A stretch of 64,000 nt of DNA from Rhodocyclaceae bacterium (GCA_016718525.1 JADKDD010000002.1:1054001-1118000); one strand, 5' to 3'; positions 8,171 to 17,318 are shown, counted from the stretch's first letter. A program made the numbers and translations. The notes: a model not told the origin generated them from the letters alone.

Positions 8171-9646
8171 ATGAAACAGGCACTACAACTTCGGGTATCG
8201 CAGCATCTGGCACTGACACCCCAGTTGCAACAAGCTATTCGTCTGCTGCAGCTGTCCACCCTGGAGCTGAATGCGGAAATAGAGCAGGCCTTGCACGACA
8301 ATCCCATGCTTGAACGCATCGAGGCGGGTGACCCGGGTTACTCACCCGGACAAAGCGGTGACCAGGCCGCGCCGGAGACCTTGGATAATCCCGAAAACGG
8401 GCGTAACGATGATGCCGATAGCCCTTTTGAAGGTCTTTCCGATGAAGGCTGGGGGGCAGAGCTCGATACCGGTAGCAGGCCACACGACTTCAATGATGAA
8501 GATATGGACAGCGGGCGAACCCAGTCTGCAAGCGTCACGCTGACCGAGCACCTTACCGAGCAACTTGGACTGACACAGTTGAATTCACGTGATCGCACCT
8601 TGGTCGGCTTTCTCATCGAAGCACTCGATGGTGATGGCTACTTGACGCAATCACTCGAGGAACTGTCAGACATCCTGCCCGTGGAAGATATCGCCGATGA
8701 GACGGCCGCTGAAACGCACGAAAATCTTCTGGCGGATTTAAAGATTGCCCTGCTTCATCTGCAACACTTTGATCCACCTGGAATTGGCGCGCGGGATTGC
8801 CGGGAGTGTTTGCAACTGCAACTATCCGGCATGCCGGTTTCACCAACGCGGGAACTTGCGCAGACACTGGTGATGCACCATCTTGACCTATTGGCGGCCC
8901 GAGACTTCGTCCGAATCAGGAAGTCATTGGGTTGTGAGGATATCGCTCTCAAAGAGGCCATGGCCCTCATCGGGTCACTCAATCCGCGTCCCGGCGCCGC
9001 CTTCACTCCGCTCGCCACACGTTATGTGGTACCCGATGTTTCCGTAATCAAATTACGTCATCGCTGGGTGTGCAAGCTCAATGGTGACGCAATGCCACGC
9101 TTACGGATCAATCGACTTTACGCCAATATCCTGCAACGCCAACGCAGCAATACTGCCGCAAACGGCGGCCTCAACGCACAACTGCAAGAAGCCAAGTGGC
9201 TTATCAAGAATGTGCAGCAGCGTTTTGACACGATTTTGCGGGTTTCTCAAGCCATTGTTGATCGTCAAAAAGCGTTTTTTGACCACGGCGAGGTCGCTAT
9301 GCGCCCGCTTACATTGCGTGAAATCGCGGAAATTGTCGAGCTCCACGAATCAACAATTTCACGCGTGACCACCCAAAAATACATCGCCAGTCCGCGCGGT
9401 ATCTTTGAACTTAAATATTTTTTTGGGAGCCACGTTGCCACTGATACTGGCGGCGCGGCATCCAGTACTGCAATTCGGGCGCTGATCAAGCAATTGGTCG
9501 GCGCTGAGGACGGTCGGAAACCGCTCTCGGATGCCCGTCTGGCAGAAGTCCTCGGCGAACAAGGCATTGTCGTGGCGCGTCGCACCGTAGCGAAGTACCG
9601 TGAACTGCTGAGTATTCCGCCGGTCAATCAAAGAAAGACCTTGTAA
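8171..9646 (+). CDS. rpoN: RNA polymerase sigma-54 factor
   Basis: Sigma-54 directs RNA polymerase to -24/-12 promoters under enhancer-binding activators. Region I (MKQALQLRVSQHLALTPQLQQAIRLLQLS) is the glutamine- and leucine-rich activator-interacting segment, given here as its span at residues 1-29. An acidic region II follows at about residues 55-115. The C-terminal RpoN box appears as ARRTVAKYRE. The length of 491 residues is normal. It lies between lptB and hpf, the common proteobacterial order. Confidence 0.96.
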   Translation: MKQALQLRVSQHLALTPQLQQAIRLLQLSTLELNAEIEQALHDNPMLERIEAGDPGYSPGQSGDQAAPETLDNPENGRNDDADSPFEGLSDEGWGAELDTGSRPHDFNDEDMDSGRTQSASVTLTEHLTEQLGLTQLNSRDRTLVGFLIEALDGDGYLTQSLEELSDILPVEDIADETAAETHENLLADLKIALLHLQHFDPPGIGARDCRECLQLQLSGMPVSPTRELAQTLVMHHLDLLAARDFVRIRKSLGCEDIALKEAMALIGSLNPRPGAAFTPLATRYVVPDVSVIKLRHRWVCKLNGDAMPRLRINRLYANILQRQRSNTAANGGLNAQLQEAKWLIKNVQQRFDTILRVSQAIVDRQKAFFDHGEVAMRPLTLREIAEIVELHESTISRVTTQKYIASPRGIFELKYFFGSHVATDTGGAASSTAIRALIKQLVGAEDGRKPLSDARLAEVLGEQGIVVARRTVAKYRELLSIPPVNQRKTL

Positions 9647-9675
9647 TTTTCGTTTCACCTAACCAAGGAGAGATC

Positions 9676-9990
9676 ATGAACATGAACATCACTGGACATC
9701 ATGTCGAGCTTACCCCCGCGATTCGCGAGTATGCGTCGAATAAATTGGAACGCGTGATCCGCCATTTTGACCACGTCACCAGCGTGCATGTCATTCTTTC
9801 AGTCGACAAACTGGTGCAAAAGGCAGAAGTCACCTTGCACGTCAAAGGCAAGGACATTTACGCAGACGCGACGGACGCCAATCTTTACGCGGCAATAGAC
9901 TTGGTCACCGACAAACTTGACCGCCAAGTAGTCAAGCACAAAGAGCGGGTTTCCGACCATAGCCACGACAAACGCGCGGCAGTCGAATAA
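9676..9990 (+). CDS. hpf: Ribosome hibernation promoting factor
   Basis: HPF binds the ribosome decoding region and promotes inactive dimers in stationary phase. The family pattern is visible in ITGHHVELTPAIREY, the AEVTLHVKGKDIYADATD segment and the AIDLVTDKLDRQVVKHKE helix. The length of 104 residues matches short HPF. AAGGAGAG at 9665-9672 is a strong ribosome-binding site for the ATG at 9676; a second ATG two codons later is possible. It lies in the conserved rpoN-hpf-ptsN order. Confidence 0.94.
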   Translation: MNMNITGHHVELTPAIREYASNKLERVIRHFDHVTSVHVILSVDKLVQKAEVTLHVKGKDIYADATDANLYAAIDLVTDKLDRQVVKHKERVSDHSHDKRAAVE

Positions 9991-10006
9991 ATCCGGCCAT
10001 TTTGCA

Positions 10007-10042
10007 GGCCATGCGACGAGATATACTTCGCGCCGCATGGCC
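10007..10042. terminator. Inverted repeat after hpf, possible terminator
   Basis: GGCCATGCG at 10007-10015 pairs perfectly with CGCATGGCC at 10034-10042 around an 18-base loop. There is no clear T run, so termination is only one possible role; it could also act in mRNA processing between hpf and ptsN. Confidence 0.4.
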
Positions 10043-10061
10043 GTCAGGTATAGACCTTTAA

Positions 10062-10238
10062 ATGACCACAGAATCTTGTAATCCCACAGCAGAAAACCAA
10101 GACAACCGGCCTGAAAGCACGTTATCCCGATTTTCGTTCCTGTACAGCGCAGACCGCCTGCGGCGCGCTGTCATGACTGACCCGAGCTTTTTCGCGTGTA
10201 GCCATTTGTGCTGTTTTGCAGTGGGCGGGTACCGATAA
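10062..10238 (+). CDS. Possible 58-residue small ORF overlapping the ptsN start
   Basis: An open frame from the ATG at 10062 ends with TAA at 10236-10238, whose last base begins the ptsN ATG (TAATG). The product would be polar, with several cysteines near the C-terminus, and I recognise no family. No clear ribosome-binding site is visible. The exact stop-start overlap is the main reason to list it, and it may be chance. If translated, it could couple to ptsN as a leader. Confidence 0.2.
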   Translation: MTTESCNPTAENQDNRPESTLSRFSFLYSADRLRRAVMTDPSFFACSHLCCFAVGGYR

Positions 10239-10696
10239 TGAATCAGATCGGTTCATTGTTGCGTCCCGAAAATGTTGTCGTCGATTTGGATGCCAGCAGC
10301 AAGAAACGGGTGTTCGAGCAGGCTGGCCTGTTATTTGAAAATAACCAAAATGTTGCTCGCAGCACCGTTTACGATGCCCTTTTCGCGCGCGAAAAACTTG
10401 GTTCGACGGGCTTGGGTCTCGGAGTGGCGATCCCGCACGGGCGAATCAAGGGTCTGAAATCGGCAGTTGGCGCATTTTTCCGCTTGGCATCGCCAATTCC
10501 GTTCGACGCCCCGGATGGTATCGCCGTCGACTTGGTATTTATTCTTTTGGTTCCGCAATCCGCGAACGAGCGTCATTTGCAGTTGCTCTCGGAACTGGCA
10601 CAAATGTTTTCCGAACGAAGTTTCCGCGAACAGTTACATTCGGCGGCCGATGCACAGCTGCTGCACGCGCTTTTCTCGGCATGGCAGGCTGATTGA
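10238..10696 (+). CDS. ptsN: Nitrogen-regulatory PTS EIIA component
   Basis: EIIA-Ntr is a phosphoacceptor of the nitrogen phosphotransferase system and a regulator of potassium and nitrogen responses. The N-terminal pattern is IGSLLRPENVVVDLDASSKKRVFEQAG, described here as residues 3-29. The phosphorylated histidine is in VAIPHGRI. I chose the ATG at 10238 (MNQIGS) because the longer frame to 10208 adds non-homologous residues. The product is 152 residues. hprK follows after 17 bases, as in other betaproteobacteria. Confidence 0.93.
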   Translation: MNQIGSLLRPENVVVDLDASSKKRVFEQAGLLFENNQNVARSTVYDALFAREKLGSTGLGLGVAIPHGRIKGLKSAVGAFFRLASPIPFDAPDGIAVDLVFILLVPQSANERHLQLLSELAQMFSERSFREQLHSAADAQLLHALFSAWQAD

Positions 10697-10713
10697 GTCG
10701 CTAAGGAAGACCT

Positions 10714-11661
10714 ATGTCACGTCCATTGATTGTCGCCGAGTTATATGAAAACAATCGTACGGCGCTCAACCTGACTTGGCTTTCCGGAGACCTGAACCGG
10801 ACCATGACCATGGCGCATGACGACATGTCGCCGGCAGATCTGGTGGGCCACCTCAACTTAATCCACCCAGAGCGACTGCAGGTAATTGGTGCGCCGGAAA
10901 TAGCCTGGGTTGCCCGCCTGGCTCCGGAAAGTTTGCGCAAGCATCTGCGCGATGTGTTCGCTGCGAACCCGCCCGCCGTTATTGTCGCTGACGGTTGTGA
11001 GCCCGATAGCATCATCAAACTCGAATGCGAAACACGCGATGTGCCGCTGTTTTCAACACCATCGGCAGCCGCAAGGGTGATCGACTTTCTGCGCGCTTAT
11101 GTTTCGCGTCAGCAAGCGGAAACGATTACCTTGCATGGCGTGTTCATGGACGTTCTTGGAATGGGTGTCCTCATTACCGGGGATTCCGGCGTTGGAAAGA
11201 GCGAGTTGGGTCTTGAGCTGATTTCCCGCGGCCATGGTTTAGTGGCCGACGATGTGGTCGAAGTCTCGCGTGTCGCCCCGGAAATTCTGGAAGGGCGCTG
11301 TCCGGAAATGTTGCGTGATTTCCTCGAAGTGCGAGGCCTTGGTTTGCTTAATATTCGTACTGTGTTCGGCGAAACGGCGTGCCGCCGGAAAATGCGCCTG
11401 AAGCTCATTGTCTTTCTGCAGCGTCCTAACCGCGGGGTTCCGGAGGCGGCTCGCTTGCCTTTGGACGCGCAAAGTGAGACGATTCTTGGTGTGCCGATAC
11501 GCCGCGTCACCATTCCCGTAGCTGCCGGACGCAATCTTGCTGTGCTGCTGGAAGCGGCGGTGCGTTCGACAATACTGTTAGTTCGTGGCATTGACAGCAT
11601 GCAGGAGTTCGTTGATCGGCAACAGGCTGCCCTGCATCATGCCGAGCCGGACAAGCTATAG
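10714..11661 (+). CDS. hprK: HPr kinase/phosphorylase
   Basis: HprK phosphorylates and dephosphorylates HPr on a serine. The Walker A segment is ITGDSGVGKSELGLELISRGH, at roughly residues 152-172, followed by LVADDVVEVSR. The C-terminal capping-helix part is seen around LEVRGLGLLNIRTVFG. The length of 315 residues is typical of the family. Its position right after ptsN suggests the betaproteobacterial regulatory PTS. The rapZ-type gene that often follows is not here. Confidence 0.95.
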   Translation: MSRPLIVAELYENNRTALNLTWLSGDLNRTMTMAHDDMSPADLVGHLNLIHPERLQVIGAPEIAWVARLAPESLRKHLRDVFAANPPAVIVADGCEPDSIIKLECETRDVPLFSTPSAAARVIDFLRAYVSRQQAETITLHGVFMDVLGMGVLITGDSGVGKSELGLELISRGHGLVADDVVEVSRVAPEILEGRCPEMLRDFLEVRGLGLLNIRTVFGETACRRKMRLKLIVFLQRPNRGVPEAARLPLDAQSETILGVPIRRVTIPVAAGRNLAVLLEAAVRSTILLVRGIDSMQEFVDRQQAALHHAEPDKL

Positions 11662-11753
11662 CCAAGATCGACCGCAATCACTAACCAACACTTAATGCCT
11701 GAAGTAGTCAAACTAGCCAGACCTTCGCTGTTCCCCACCTAAGGAGAATTCTG

Positions 11754-12041
11754 ATGCGCGTACTGACCGGAATTGCAATTGTTTCACTATTCATGTCATC
11801 AATGGCTCTTGCCGCAGACAACTGCGAGAGCATGGCGGTCAGCAAGGACGGCAAGCCACTCACCGGGGCAGCGAAAACTGCTTCAATAAAGAAGTGTCAA
11901 AGTGAGGCCGCTACTGCCGCGCCGAAAGCGTCCGCCGCGTGCGAGGAAAAGGCCGTGAGTAAAGACGGCAAGCCACTGACAGGTGCCGCCAAGACCGCTT
12001 CAATCAAGAAATGTGAAGCTGACGCGGCGGCCGCCAAGTAA
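11754..12041 (+). CDS. PsiF-repeat secreted protein with two internal repeats
   Basis: This 95-residue protein has a signal peptide (MRVLTGIAIVSLFMSSMALA, cleavage near AAD) and two near-identical units. Each carries a cysteine, the segment VSKDGKPLTGAAKTASIKKC, and an alanine-rich linker. Paired cysteines about 25 residues apart with a basic K-K-C end match the PsiF repeat known from the phosphate-starvation-inducible E. coli PsiF; the function is unknown. AAGGAG precedes the ATG. No pho box was identified. The two units arose by internal duplication. Confidence 0.8.
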   Translation: MRVLTGIAIVSLFMSSMALAADNCESMAVSKDGKPLTGAAKTASIKKCQSEAATAAPKASAACEEKAVSKDGKPLTGAAKTASIKKCEADAAAAK

Positions 12042-12050
12042 ATTTGACGG

Positions 12051-12080
12051 GTTGCCAGTCACCAGAGGCGGCAACCTTTA
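12051..12080 (+). terminator. Terminator-like hairpin after the PsiF-like gene
   Basis: GGTTGCC at 12051-12057 pairs with GGCAACC at 12071-12077, followed by a short TTT. The stem is seven base pairs with a 13-base loop, ten bases after the stop codon. Confidence 0.5.
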
Positions 12081-12130
12081 GTCGATCTCCATAGATAACG
12101 ACCAAATCGCCATCATCAAGCTATAAAAAA

Positions 12131-12586
12131 ATGGCACTGGATGACACCTGCACTTTTTGCACTTCAGTGGGCGGGGAGCTGATTTGGCGCGACCGTCACT
12201 GTCGTGTTATTCGCGTCGAGGGGAGCGAGCAAGCGGATTTTCCCGGGTTCTGTCGAGTGATCTGGAATGAACACTGTACAGAAATGACTGATCTGTCACC
12301 CGGAGACAGTCAATATTTGATGGCAGTGGTATTCGCCGTAGAGCGTGCCATACGCCGGTTAGTACAACCTGACAAGATCAACCTTGCCAGCCTCGGCAAC
12401 ATGGTGGCTCATGTACACTGGCACATCATCCCGCGCTGGCGAAATGACAGTCATTACCCGAGGCCCATTTGGGGCGCAGCCACCAACGGCGTCTCGTCAG
12501 CACCAACTGACAAAACTGCATCAGCGGCGGACCTTTCTGCGGCAATAACAGACGAAATGAAACAGATAAAGGCCTTTGCATCGTGA
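12131..12586 (+). CDS. HIT-family protein (histidine triad hydrolase)
   Basis: HIT proteins hydrolyse or transfer nucleotidyl groups. The catalytic histidine triad is seen as HVHWHIIPRW near residue 97, preceded by INLASLGNMVAH. An N-terminal CTFC pair may bind metal, as in several HIT proteins. The protein is 151 residues. A copy of the dispersed repeat lies antisense in the linker after PRPIW and encodes SAPTD. The stop overlaps the next gene's GTG start by four bases. Confidence 0.88.
   Translation: MALDDTCTFCTSVGGELIWRDRHCRVIRVEGSEQADFPGFCRVIWNEHCTEMTDLSPGDSQYLMAVVFAVERAIRRLVQPDKINLASLGNMVAHVHWHIIPRWRNDSHYPRPIWGAATNGVSSAPTDKTASAADLSAAITDEMKQIKAFAS
12487..12510 (-). repeat. Dispersed short repeat, copy E (inside HIT gene, antisense)
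   Basis: GGCGTC at 12488-12493 (one mismatch to GGCGTG), then four bases, then the exact core CAGCACCAACTG at 12498-12509. It encodes SAPTDK in a C-terminal linker. Confidence 0.75.
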
Positions 12587-14238
12587 GTTCATATTTTGAT
12601 TTGCCGGAAACACATACTGAATTTCCTCCCGCCTTTCTGACAGTGAGTGCTTGCAGCGACTGGTTGGTGTTGGTCCCGTTGGCCAACCCGGCGCAAGCGC
12701 AGGTCATGCTTTTGCGGCAATTGAACCTGCTTCACCGGTATACGCTGGCAAATTCGGCACGGCTAAAGCTTCTTGAGACCATGCGCCAGACGGTAATTGA
12801 GGTTCAGCGTGACGTTGCTAAAAAATTTGCTAATCGCCCGCTCCCGCTCAATCCGACCGAACAAGCCGCTTTCGACGGCACGCTGGCGGTTTGGCAAGCA
12901 CTGCTCGGTGGATACCTGCGATTGCTTGATGCGGTCGCCGCCGGTGATACGACGATCATCGAGCAGGGCGCGTTGATTGCACAACGTTCGCTGTCGGTTT
13001 TTGCCGACTGGGAAGTCGATTTATGCCGAGGGGAAAAGTTGCCCGACGTAAATTTTTGGCGCCGTTTGCATAAGGTCTTTGCGCTGGCGGAACAACTTAA
13101 GTTGATCAGTCTTCCAGTTCGCGATGCAGCACGGCACGGCAATGAACAGACGACTGCGCTTGCTGCCTACGCCGAATCTCATCTACTGCATTCCGCGAGT
13201 CCGTTTGAATTGCCTTCACGCCATCTTGACTGGATCGCGCGATGGTCAAGGCGCTGGTGCAACAAACTAACCATGCGCACCGACGGGGCTCCGACCGACG
13301 GGACTCGTGCGGCGCCGCTGTTCGTTGATATCGATTCCGACCGGCCGGCCGGATACATCTCGCGCGATGTTCCGGGCGCGCGATGGCTGGAAACAGACGA
13401 ACTGCGCAAGAGTATCAAGGCCCGTTTGGTGATGCTGTCTCAAGGTGAACTCCCGAAACGTCTTCAGTTGGGTGAAGATTGCACCCAACCCGCGACCAGC
13501 CTGCTGCTGGAAAGGGTATATCAGCGTTGGTGCAAAGGCGGCGCAAAGCGGCGCCAAGACCGACATCCTGTATCGGGCGGTTGCGAATTCATTGTCGGGT
13601 TTGAAGCTGTCCACTACTACCTGTCTGGCCGGACGCCATTTCGTCCCCCGGTCGTTGATGAAAACATGCTTCGCCATGAGCGTGATGAACTGGCGACGTT
13701 CGGTCATCGCGCTCAGCGAAAGGAAGCCAACTACAGTGATACGCATGGCTACCAGGTTGAGAACTGGGCATTGATTGACGACTGGCAACTGCTCGACCAG
13801 TCCGCCAACGGAGTGCGTTTGCAACGACCGCTCAAGGCCGGCGTCAGGGTCGGCAGTGGGCAGATCATTGCGATCAAAATGGCCGGTTCGGCACATTTCA
13901 TGGTTGGTGCAGTACGCTGGATTTTGCAGGAAGACGGGGAAACACCAACCGTGAGTATCGGTATCCAGTTGTTCCCTGGCCATGCTCAACCGGTCGCTGT
14001 GCGCATCTTTGACCCGAAGCTCCGCGAACCATATAAGCAGGGCTTGCGACTTCCAGCGATGCCGGCAGTGAAGGAACCAGAAGCACTGATTGCGCCGGCG
14101 GGCACCTTCCGCGTCAAAGGTCTGGTGGAGATACTTGCCGATGGAATGAGCGAGCGACTCATGCTCTCACATGTACTCGACCGTGGCACGGAATTCGAGC
14201 GTTGTACCTTCGAACCGGTAGCGACCGGCAAGAAATAG
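12583..14238 (+). CDS. Conserved hypothetical protein with PilZ-like C-terminal domain
   Basis: This 551-residue cytoplasmic protein has no signal peptide. Residues 1-200 look helical (the segment LNLLHRYTLANSARLKLLETMRQ spans roughly residues 46-68). A middle part contains VYQRWCKGGAKRR and FEAVHYYLSG. The segment WQLLDQSANGVRLQRPLKAG, then VGAVRWILQEDGETPTVSIG, resembles a PilZ beta-barrel of the kind that binds cyclic di-GMP, though the canonical RxxxR motif is not obvious. Long PilZ-like proteins of this build are common in Betaproteobacteria. It starts with GTG in a GTGA overlap with the HIT gene, so the two are co-translated. A link to cyclic di-GMP is inference. Confidence 0.6.
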   Translation: MSSYFDLPETHTEFPPAFLTVSACSDWLVLVPLANPAQAQVMLLRQLNLLHRYTLANSARLKLLETMRQTVIEVQRDVAKKFANRPLPLNPTEQAAFDGTLAVWQALLGGYLRLLDAVAAGDTTIIEQGALIAQRSLSVFADWEVDLCRGEKLPDVNFWRRLHKVFALAEQLKLISLPVRDAARHGNEQTTALAAYAESHLLHSASPFELPSRHLDWIARWSRRWCNKLTMRTDGAPTDGTRAAPLFVDIDSDRPAGYISRDVPGARWLETDELRKSIKARLVMLSQGELPKRLQLGEDCTQPATSLLLERVYQRWCKGGAKRRQDRHPVSGGCEFIVGFEAVHYYLSGRTPFRPPVVDENMLRHERDELATFGHRAQRKEANYSDTHGYQVENWALIDDWQLLDQSANGVRLQRPLKAGVRVGSGQIIAIKMAGSAHFMVGAVRWILQEDGETPTVSIGIQLFPGHAQPVAVRIFDPKLREPYKQGLRLPAMPAVKEPEALIAPAGTFRVKGLVEILADGMSERLMLSHVLDRGTEFERCTFEPVATGKK

Positions 14239-14240
14239 GG

Positions 14241-15164
14241 TCAGTGCCTCAAGGATGTGCTGCTGGCGGTGAAATTGCGCGCTGCACGTTCGATCAGCAG
14301 GGCGGCGTAACGTTTGGCTTGTTCGAGTTCGGGGAAATGACCGGCGTCGGAAAAAGTCACGATTTCAGCATGCGGCACGTCTCTAAGCAGGGAAGACGGC
14401 TCGGTGTACTTGTGGGAATGATCGAGCGAACCCCAGACCATCGTGCAGGGGACGGTCACGCCTGCCACGTCTTCCAAGTTGGCTCTGGACAGACCCTGAA
14501 CGACGCCGGCAAGGCAAAAGCAACCCCCCGCGTCAAGTGCAGTTTTAGCAATTGATTGGTAAGGCGTTTTGTCGGCGTTCAGCGGCAGTGCGATCTGATA
14601 CCAGATGTCTGCTGTCTTTTTACGTGTCAGCCAGCCGACCACTTGGCCGAACACCGGAGTTCGGATAGGCCAAGGTACAGCACGGTGAGTCCAGGCACCC
14701 ATCAAGGAAAGTGAAGGTGTTTGAGATAGCACCAGCCCGATGATTCGTTGCGGCGCAAGCTTTGCAGCGTGCAAAGCATAAAAGCCGTTAGCACAACTGA
14801 ATGCGAGCACCGCACGAGCAATCTCAAGCTGGTCGAGCACGCCAAGCACGGCAGCAGCACCCTGATCCAGGGCATGGGTGTAGTCGGCTTGCGGCGCCGA
14901 AAAGCCGAAACCCGGCATGTCAAAACAAACCACTCGAAGATGTGGCGTCAGCAGTTTGAAAAGTTCGGCATGGTGCTCAATGACGTTGGGTCCATCGGGA
15001 ACAAAAACAACCACCGGCAAATTGTCCCGTCCAGGTGCCGAATCAAAGACTCTGACCGAACCGACCGGTGTGGCAAGCTGAGTACATTTGATCCAAGCTT
15101 CACCTCGGCCCGCCCCATCACTAGACAAGGCTGCCAGCCAACTATCGACACGTGCACTAATCAT
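14241..15164 (-). CDS. Alpha/beta hydrolase with apparent cysteine nucleophile
   Basis: This 307-residue protein has the alpha/beta-hydrolase pattern: FDMPGFGFSAP after strand 4, the nucleophile elbow AFSCANG, an acidic position in WGSLDHSH and a histidine in SDAGHFPEL. Aligning the elbow with the usual GHSxGG puts Cys124 in the serine position. Cysteine nucleophiles occur in dienelactone hydrolases, but this sequence looks more like the broad esterase/haloalkane-dehalogenase group. Its start overlaps the phoR stop by eight bases, so it is the third gene of a phoB-phoR operon. The substrate is unknown. Confidence 0.75.
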   Translation of the reverse strand: MISARVDSWLAALSSDGAGRGEAWIKCTQLATPVGSVRVFDSAPGRDNLPVVVFVPDGPNVIEHHAELFKLLTPHLRVVCFDMPGFGFSAPQADYTHALDQGAAAVLGVLDQLEIARAVLAFSCANGFYALHAAKLAPQRIIGLVLSQTPSLSLMGAWTHRAVPWPIRTPVFGQVVGWLTRKKTADIWYQIALPLNADKTPYQSIAKTALDAGGCFCLAGVVQGLSRANLEDVAGVTVPCTMVWGSLDHSHKYTEPSSLLRDVPHAEIVTFSDAGHFPELEQAKRYAALLIERAARNFTASSTSLRH

Positions 15165-16482
15165 TCGCGATGACGCGCGGATTGGGTACGATGATGCTGA
15201 ATGTCGAACCTTGGCCGAGTTCGCTGCGAATCAGCAACTGCCCGTTGTGGCGTTCAACCACCTGCTTGACGATTGACAAGCCGAGTCCTGTACCACCTGT
15301 GCCATCGGATGCAAGCCGCGCCCGGCCTTTGTCAACGCGGAAAAATCGTTCAGTCAGGCGGTGAATATCCGTAAGCGCAATTCCGATGCCATCATCACTC
15401 ACAGAAAACTCTCCGTCACCATTGTCCAGCACTCGCCACCGCATTGAAATCAATCCGCCGGGCGGTGTGTAGTGGACTGCATTGCTGGCCAGATTGAGCA
15501 AGGCGGAATGCAATTCGGATTCATCGCCATGGAGAATCGCAGCCGTTTCGGCATCAAGCGCGATCTCGTGTTGCCCGCCCGAGAGCGCTAGTGCCTCACG
15601 ATGAACCGAAGCCATCAGCGACGCGATATGGACATTGTCGTTATTGGGAGGCGCATCAGTCTCCAGCACTGACAGGGTCAGCAGTTCATCAACCAAATGC
15701 TGCATGCGGCGCGCTTGTGTTGTAGCCATTTGTACGTATTGCCCCAACTCCTCAGTCGAGATCCCGGGCGGTGAGTCTTCAATAGTTTCCAGGTAACCAA
15801 GGATGACCGTCAAAGGTGTTTTCAGCTCGTGCGATACGTTGGCGACAAAATCGCGGCGCATGGTCGTCATGCGCGCAAGTTGCGTGGTGTCGCGAACCAG
15901 CAGCAACGAGCGACCGGCAGAAAATGGTGTCAGTTGCATGTGTACGGAGTGCCCGGGAACCCGTTGTGTAGCAAGCACAAGCGCATGCCCATACCGCTCC
16001 GGATCGTTAAGATAGTTTTCGAATTCCGGTTCGCGCAACAGATTTGAAATGCGCGCTCCGACGTCGCTCGTTGTATCAAGGCACAGACATAGCGCTGCCT
16101 GCCGGTTCATCCATTCAATTTGCTGAGACTCATCCAAGATCACTACGCCGTCGGGCAGCGCTTCTGCAGCGAGCCGGAAGCGATCCAAGGCAAGATGCAA
16201 CTCATGTCGTTGTGCAATGTTTTCCCGGTGGCGGCGATTCATGGCGGCGAACACGTCGTCCCACACCCCGTTACCGGTTGGCACCGGCGGAGGCGTACCG
16301 AAGGGTTGGCGGACCCAGTTGAGCAGCCGGTCTGCACCTTGCATCTGCCGATATAAAAAATATGCACCGAAGCCAACTGCCGTAAAAGCTGCATGAGGCC
16401 AACCGAAAACCAGTCCAGCGGCAATTACGCCCAGCAACATCAGCAACAGGCTCCAGGCGAAGCCGGTTCGAACCTCGTTCAT
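15157..16482 (-). CDS. phoR: Phosphate regulon sensor histidine kinase
   Basis: PhoR senses phosphate limitation through the Pst/PhoU system and phosphorylates PhoB. Two hydrophobic N-terminal segments are followed by a PAS-like part (RFRLAAEALPDGVVILDE), the H-box FVANVSHELKTPLTVILGYLE at about residues 205-225, an N-box LLNLASNAVHYTPPGG, and G-boxes VSDDGIGI and GTGLGLSIV. The length of 441 residues is normal. Its start overlaps the phoB stop by four bases. phoU is not in the window. Confidence 0.93.
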   Translation of the reverse strand: MNEVRTGFAWSLLLMLLGVIAAGLVFGWPHAAFTAVGFGAYFLYRQMQGADRLLNWVRQPFGTPPPVPTGNGVWDDVFAAMNRRHRENIAQRHELHLALDRFRLAAEALPDGVVILDESQQIEWMNRQAALCLCLDTTSDVGARISNLLREPEFENYLNDPERYGHALVLATQRVPGHSVHMQLTPFSAGRSLLLVRDTTQLARMTTMRRDFVANVSHELKTPLTVILGYLETIEDSPPGISTEELGQYVQMATTQARRMQHLVDELLTLSVLETDAPPNNDNVHIASLMASVHREALALSGGQHEIALDAETAAILHGDESELHSALLNLASNAVHYTPPGGLISMRWRVLDNGDGEFSVSDDGIGIALTDIHRLTERFFRVDKGRARLASDGTGGTGLGLSIVKQVVERHNGQLLIRSELGQGSTFSIIVPNPRVIAND

Positions 16483-17171
16483 TGGCTGAGGGCAGAGAAC
16501 CGGTAGCCGGTTCCACGTACAGTTTGAATCATGTCATCACACTTGGAAGCTTCCAGCGCCGCTCGCAAGCGGCGAATGTGCACGTCGACCGTACGTTCTT
16601 CAACGAAAACGCCATCCCCCCAAATCCGGTCAAGCAGTTGAGCGCGGCTATGTACCCGCTCCGGGTGGGCCATCAGGAAATGTAAAAGACGGAATTCAGT
16701 CGGACCAAGGTTGACAGTTTCGTCATTGGCACTGACACGGTGGCTCACCGGGTCGAGCAGAAGCTCGCCAATCTTGATCAAATCGTCAGTGCTTTGCGGT
16801 GCGTTTCGGCGCAACAGCGCCTTGATGCGCGCCATCAACTCACGCGCGGAAAACGGTTTGGTCACGTAGTCATCGGCGCCACCCTCAAGCGCATCAACTT
16901 TGTCGCGCTCTTCGCCCCGTGCGGTGAGCATGATGATGGGCAACGACTTGGTGCGCGCATCGCGGCGCAAACGGCGGGCGAATTCGATCCCGGAGACACC
17001 TGGCAGCATCCAATCCAGCAACACCAGCGCCGGGAGCGTTTCGTTGATGATGGCCTGTGCGGATTGAGCGTCCGCGGCCAAGGCAACGGCATAGCCGGAC
17101 CGGCGCAAATTGATTTCAATCAGCGACTGAATCGCCGGTTCATCCTCCACGACCAAAATTGTGACCGGCAT
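16479..17171 (-). CDS. phoB: Phosphate regulon response regulator
   Basis: PhoB activates the phosphate-starvation regulon. The receiver domain starts with ILVVEDEPAIQ, has the phosphorylated aspartate in LVLLDWMLPG and the lysine in DDYVTKPFS. The C-terminal OmpR-type winged helix shows LGPTEFRLLHFLMAHPERV and VDVHIRRLRAAL. I chose the ATG at 17171 (MPVTILVVED) with GGGAGA just upstream, over a TTG at 17183. The product is 230 residues. Confidence 0.95.
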   Translation of the reverse strand: MPVTILVVEDEPAIQSLIEINLRRSGYAVALAADAQSAQAIINETLPALVLLDWMLPGVSGIEFARRLRRDARTKSLPIIMLTARGEERDKVDALEGGADDYVTKPFSARELMARIKALLRRNAPQSTDDLIKIGELLLDPVSHRVSANDETVNLGPTEFRLLHFLMAHPERVHSRAQLLDRIWGDGVFVEERTVDVHIRRLRAALEASKCDDMIQTVRGTGYRFSALSQ

Positions 17172-17318
17172 CGCATCTCCCAAAGCACATTCTGGCAGTC
17201 TATTGCGCCGAGATGACGGAATTATTACTGATCAACGCCTGCCGTGCATGGACTTTCCCGGCGTTCGCGCTGGGCTATCATAGCGGTCTTGCAATTTGCT
17301 GCTACCGCGACAACCCCT

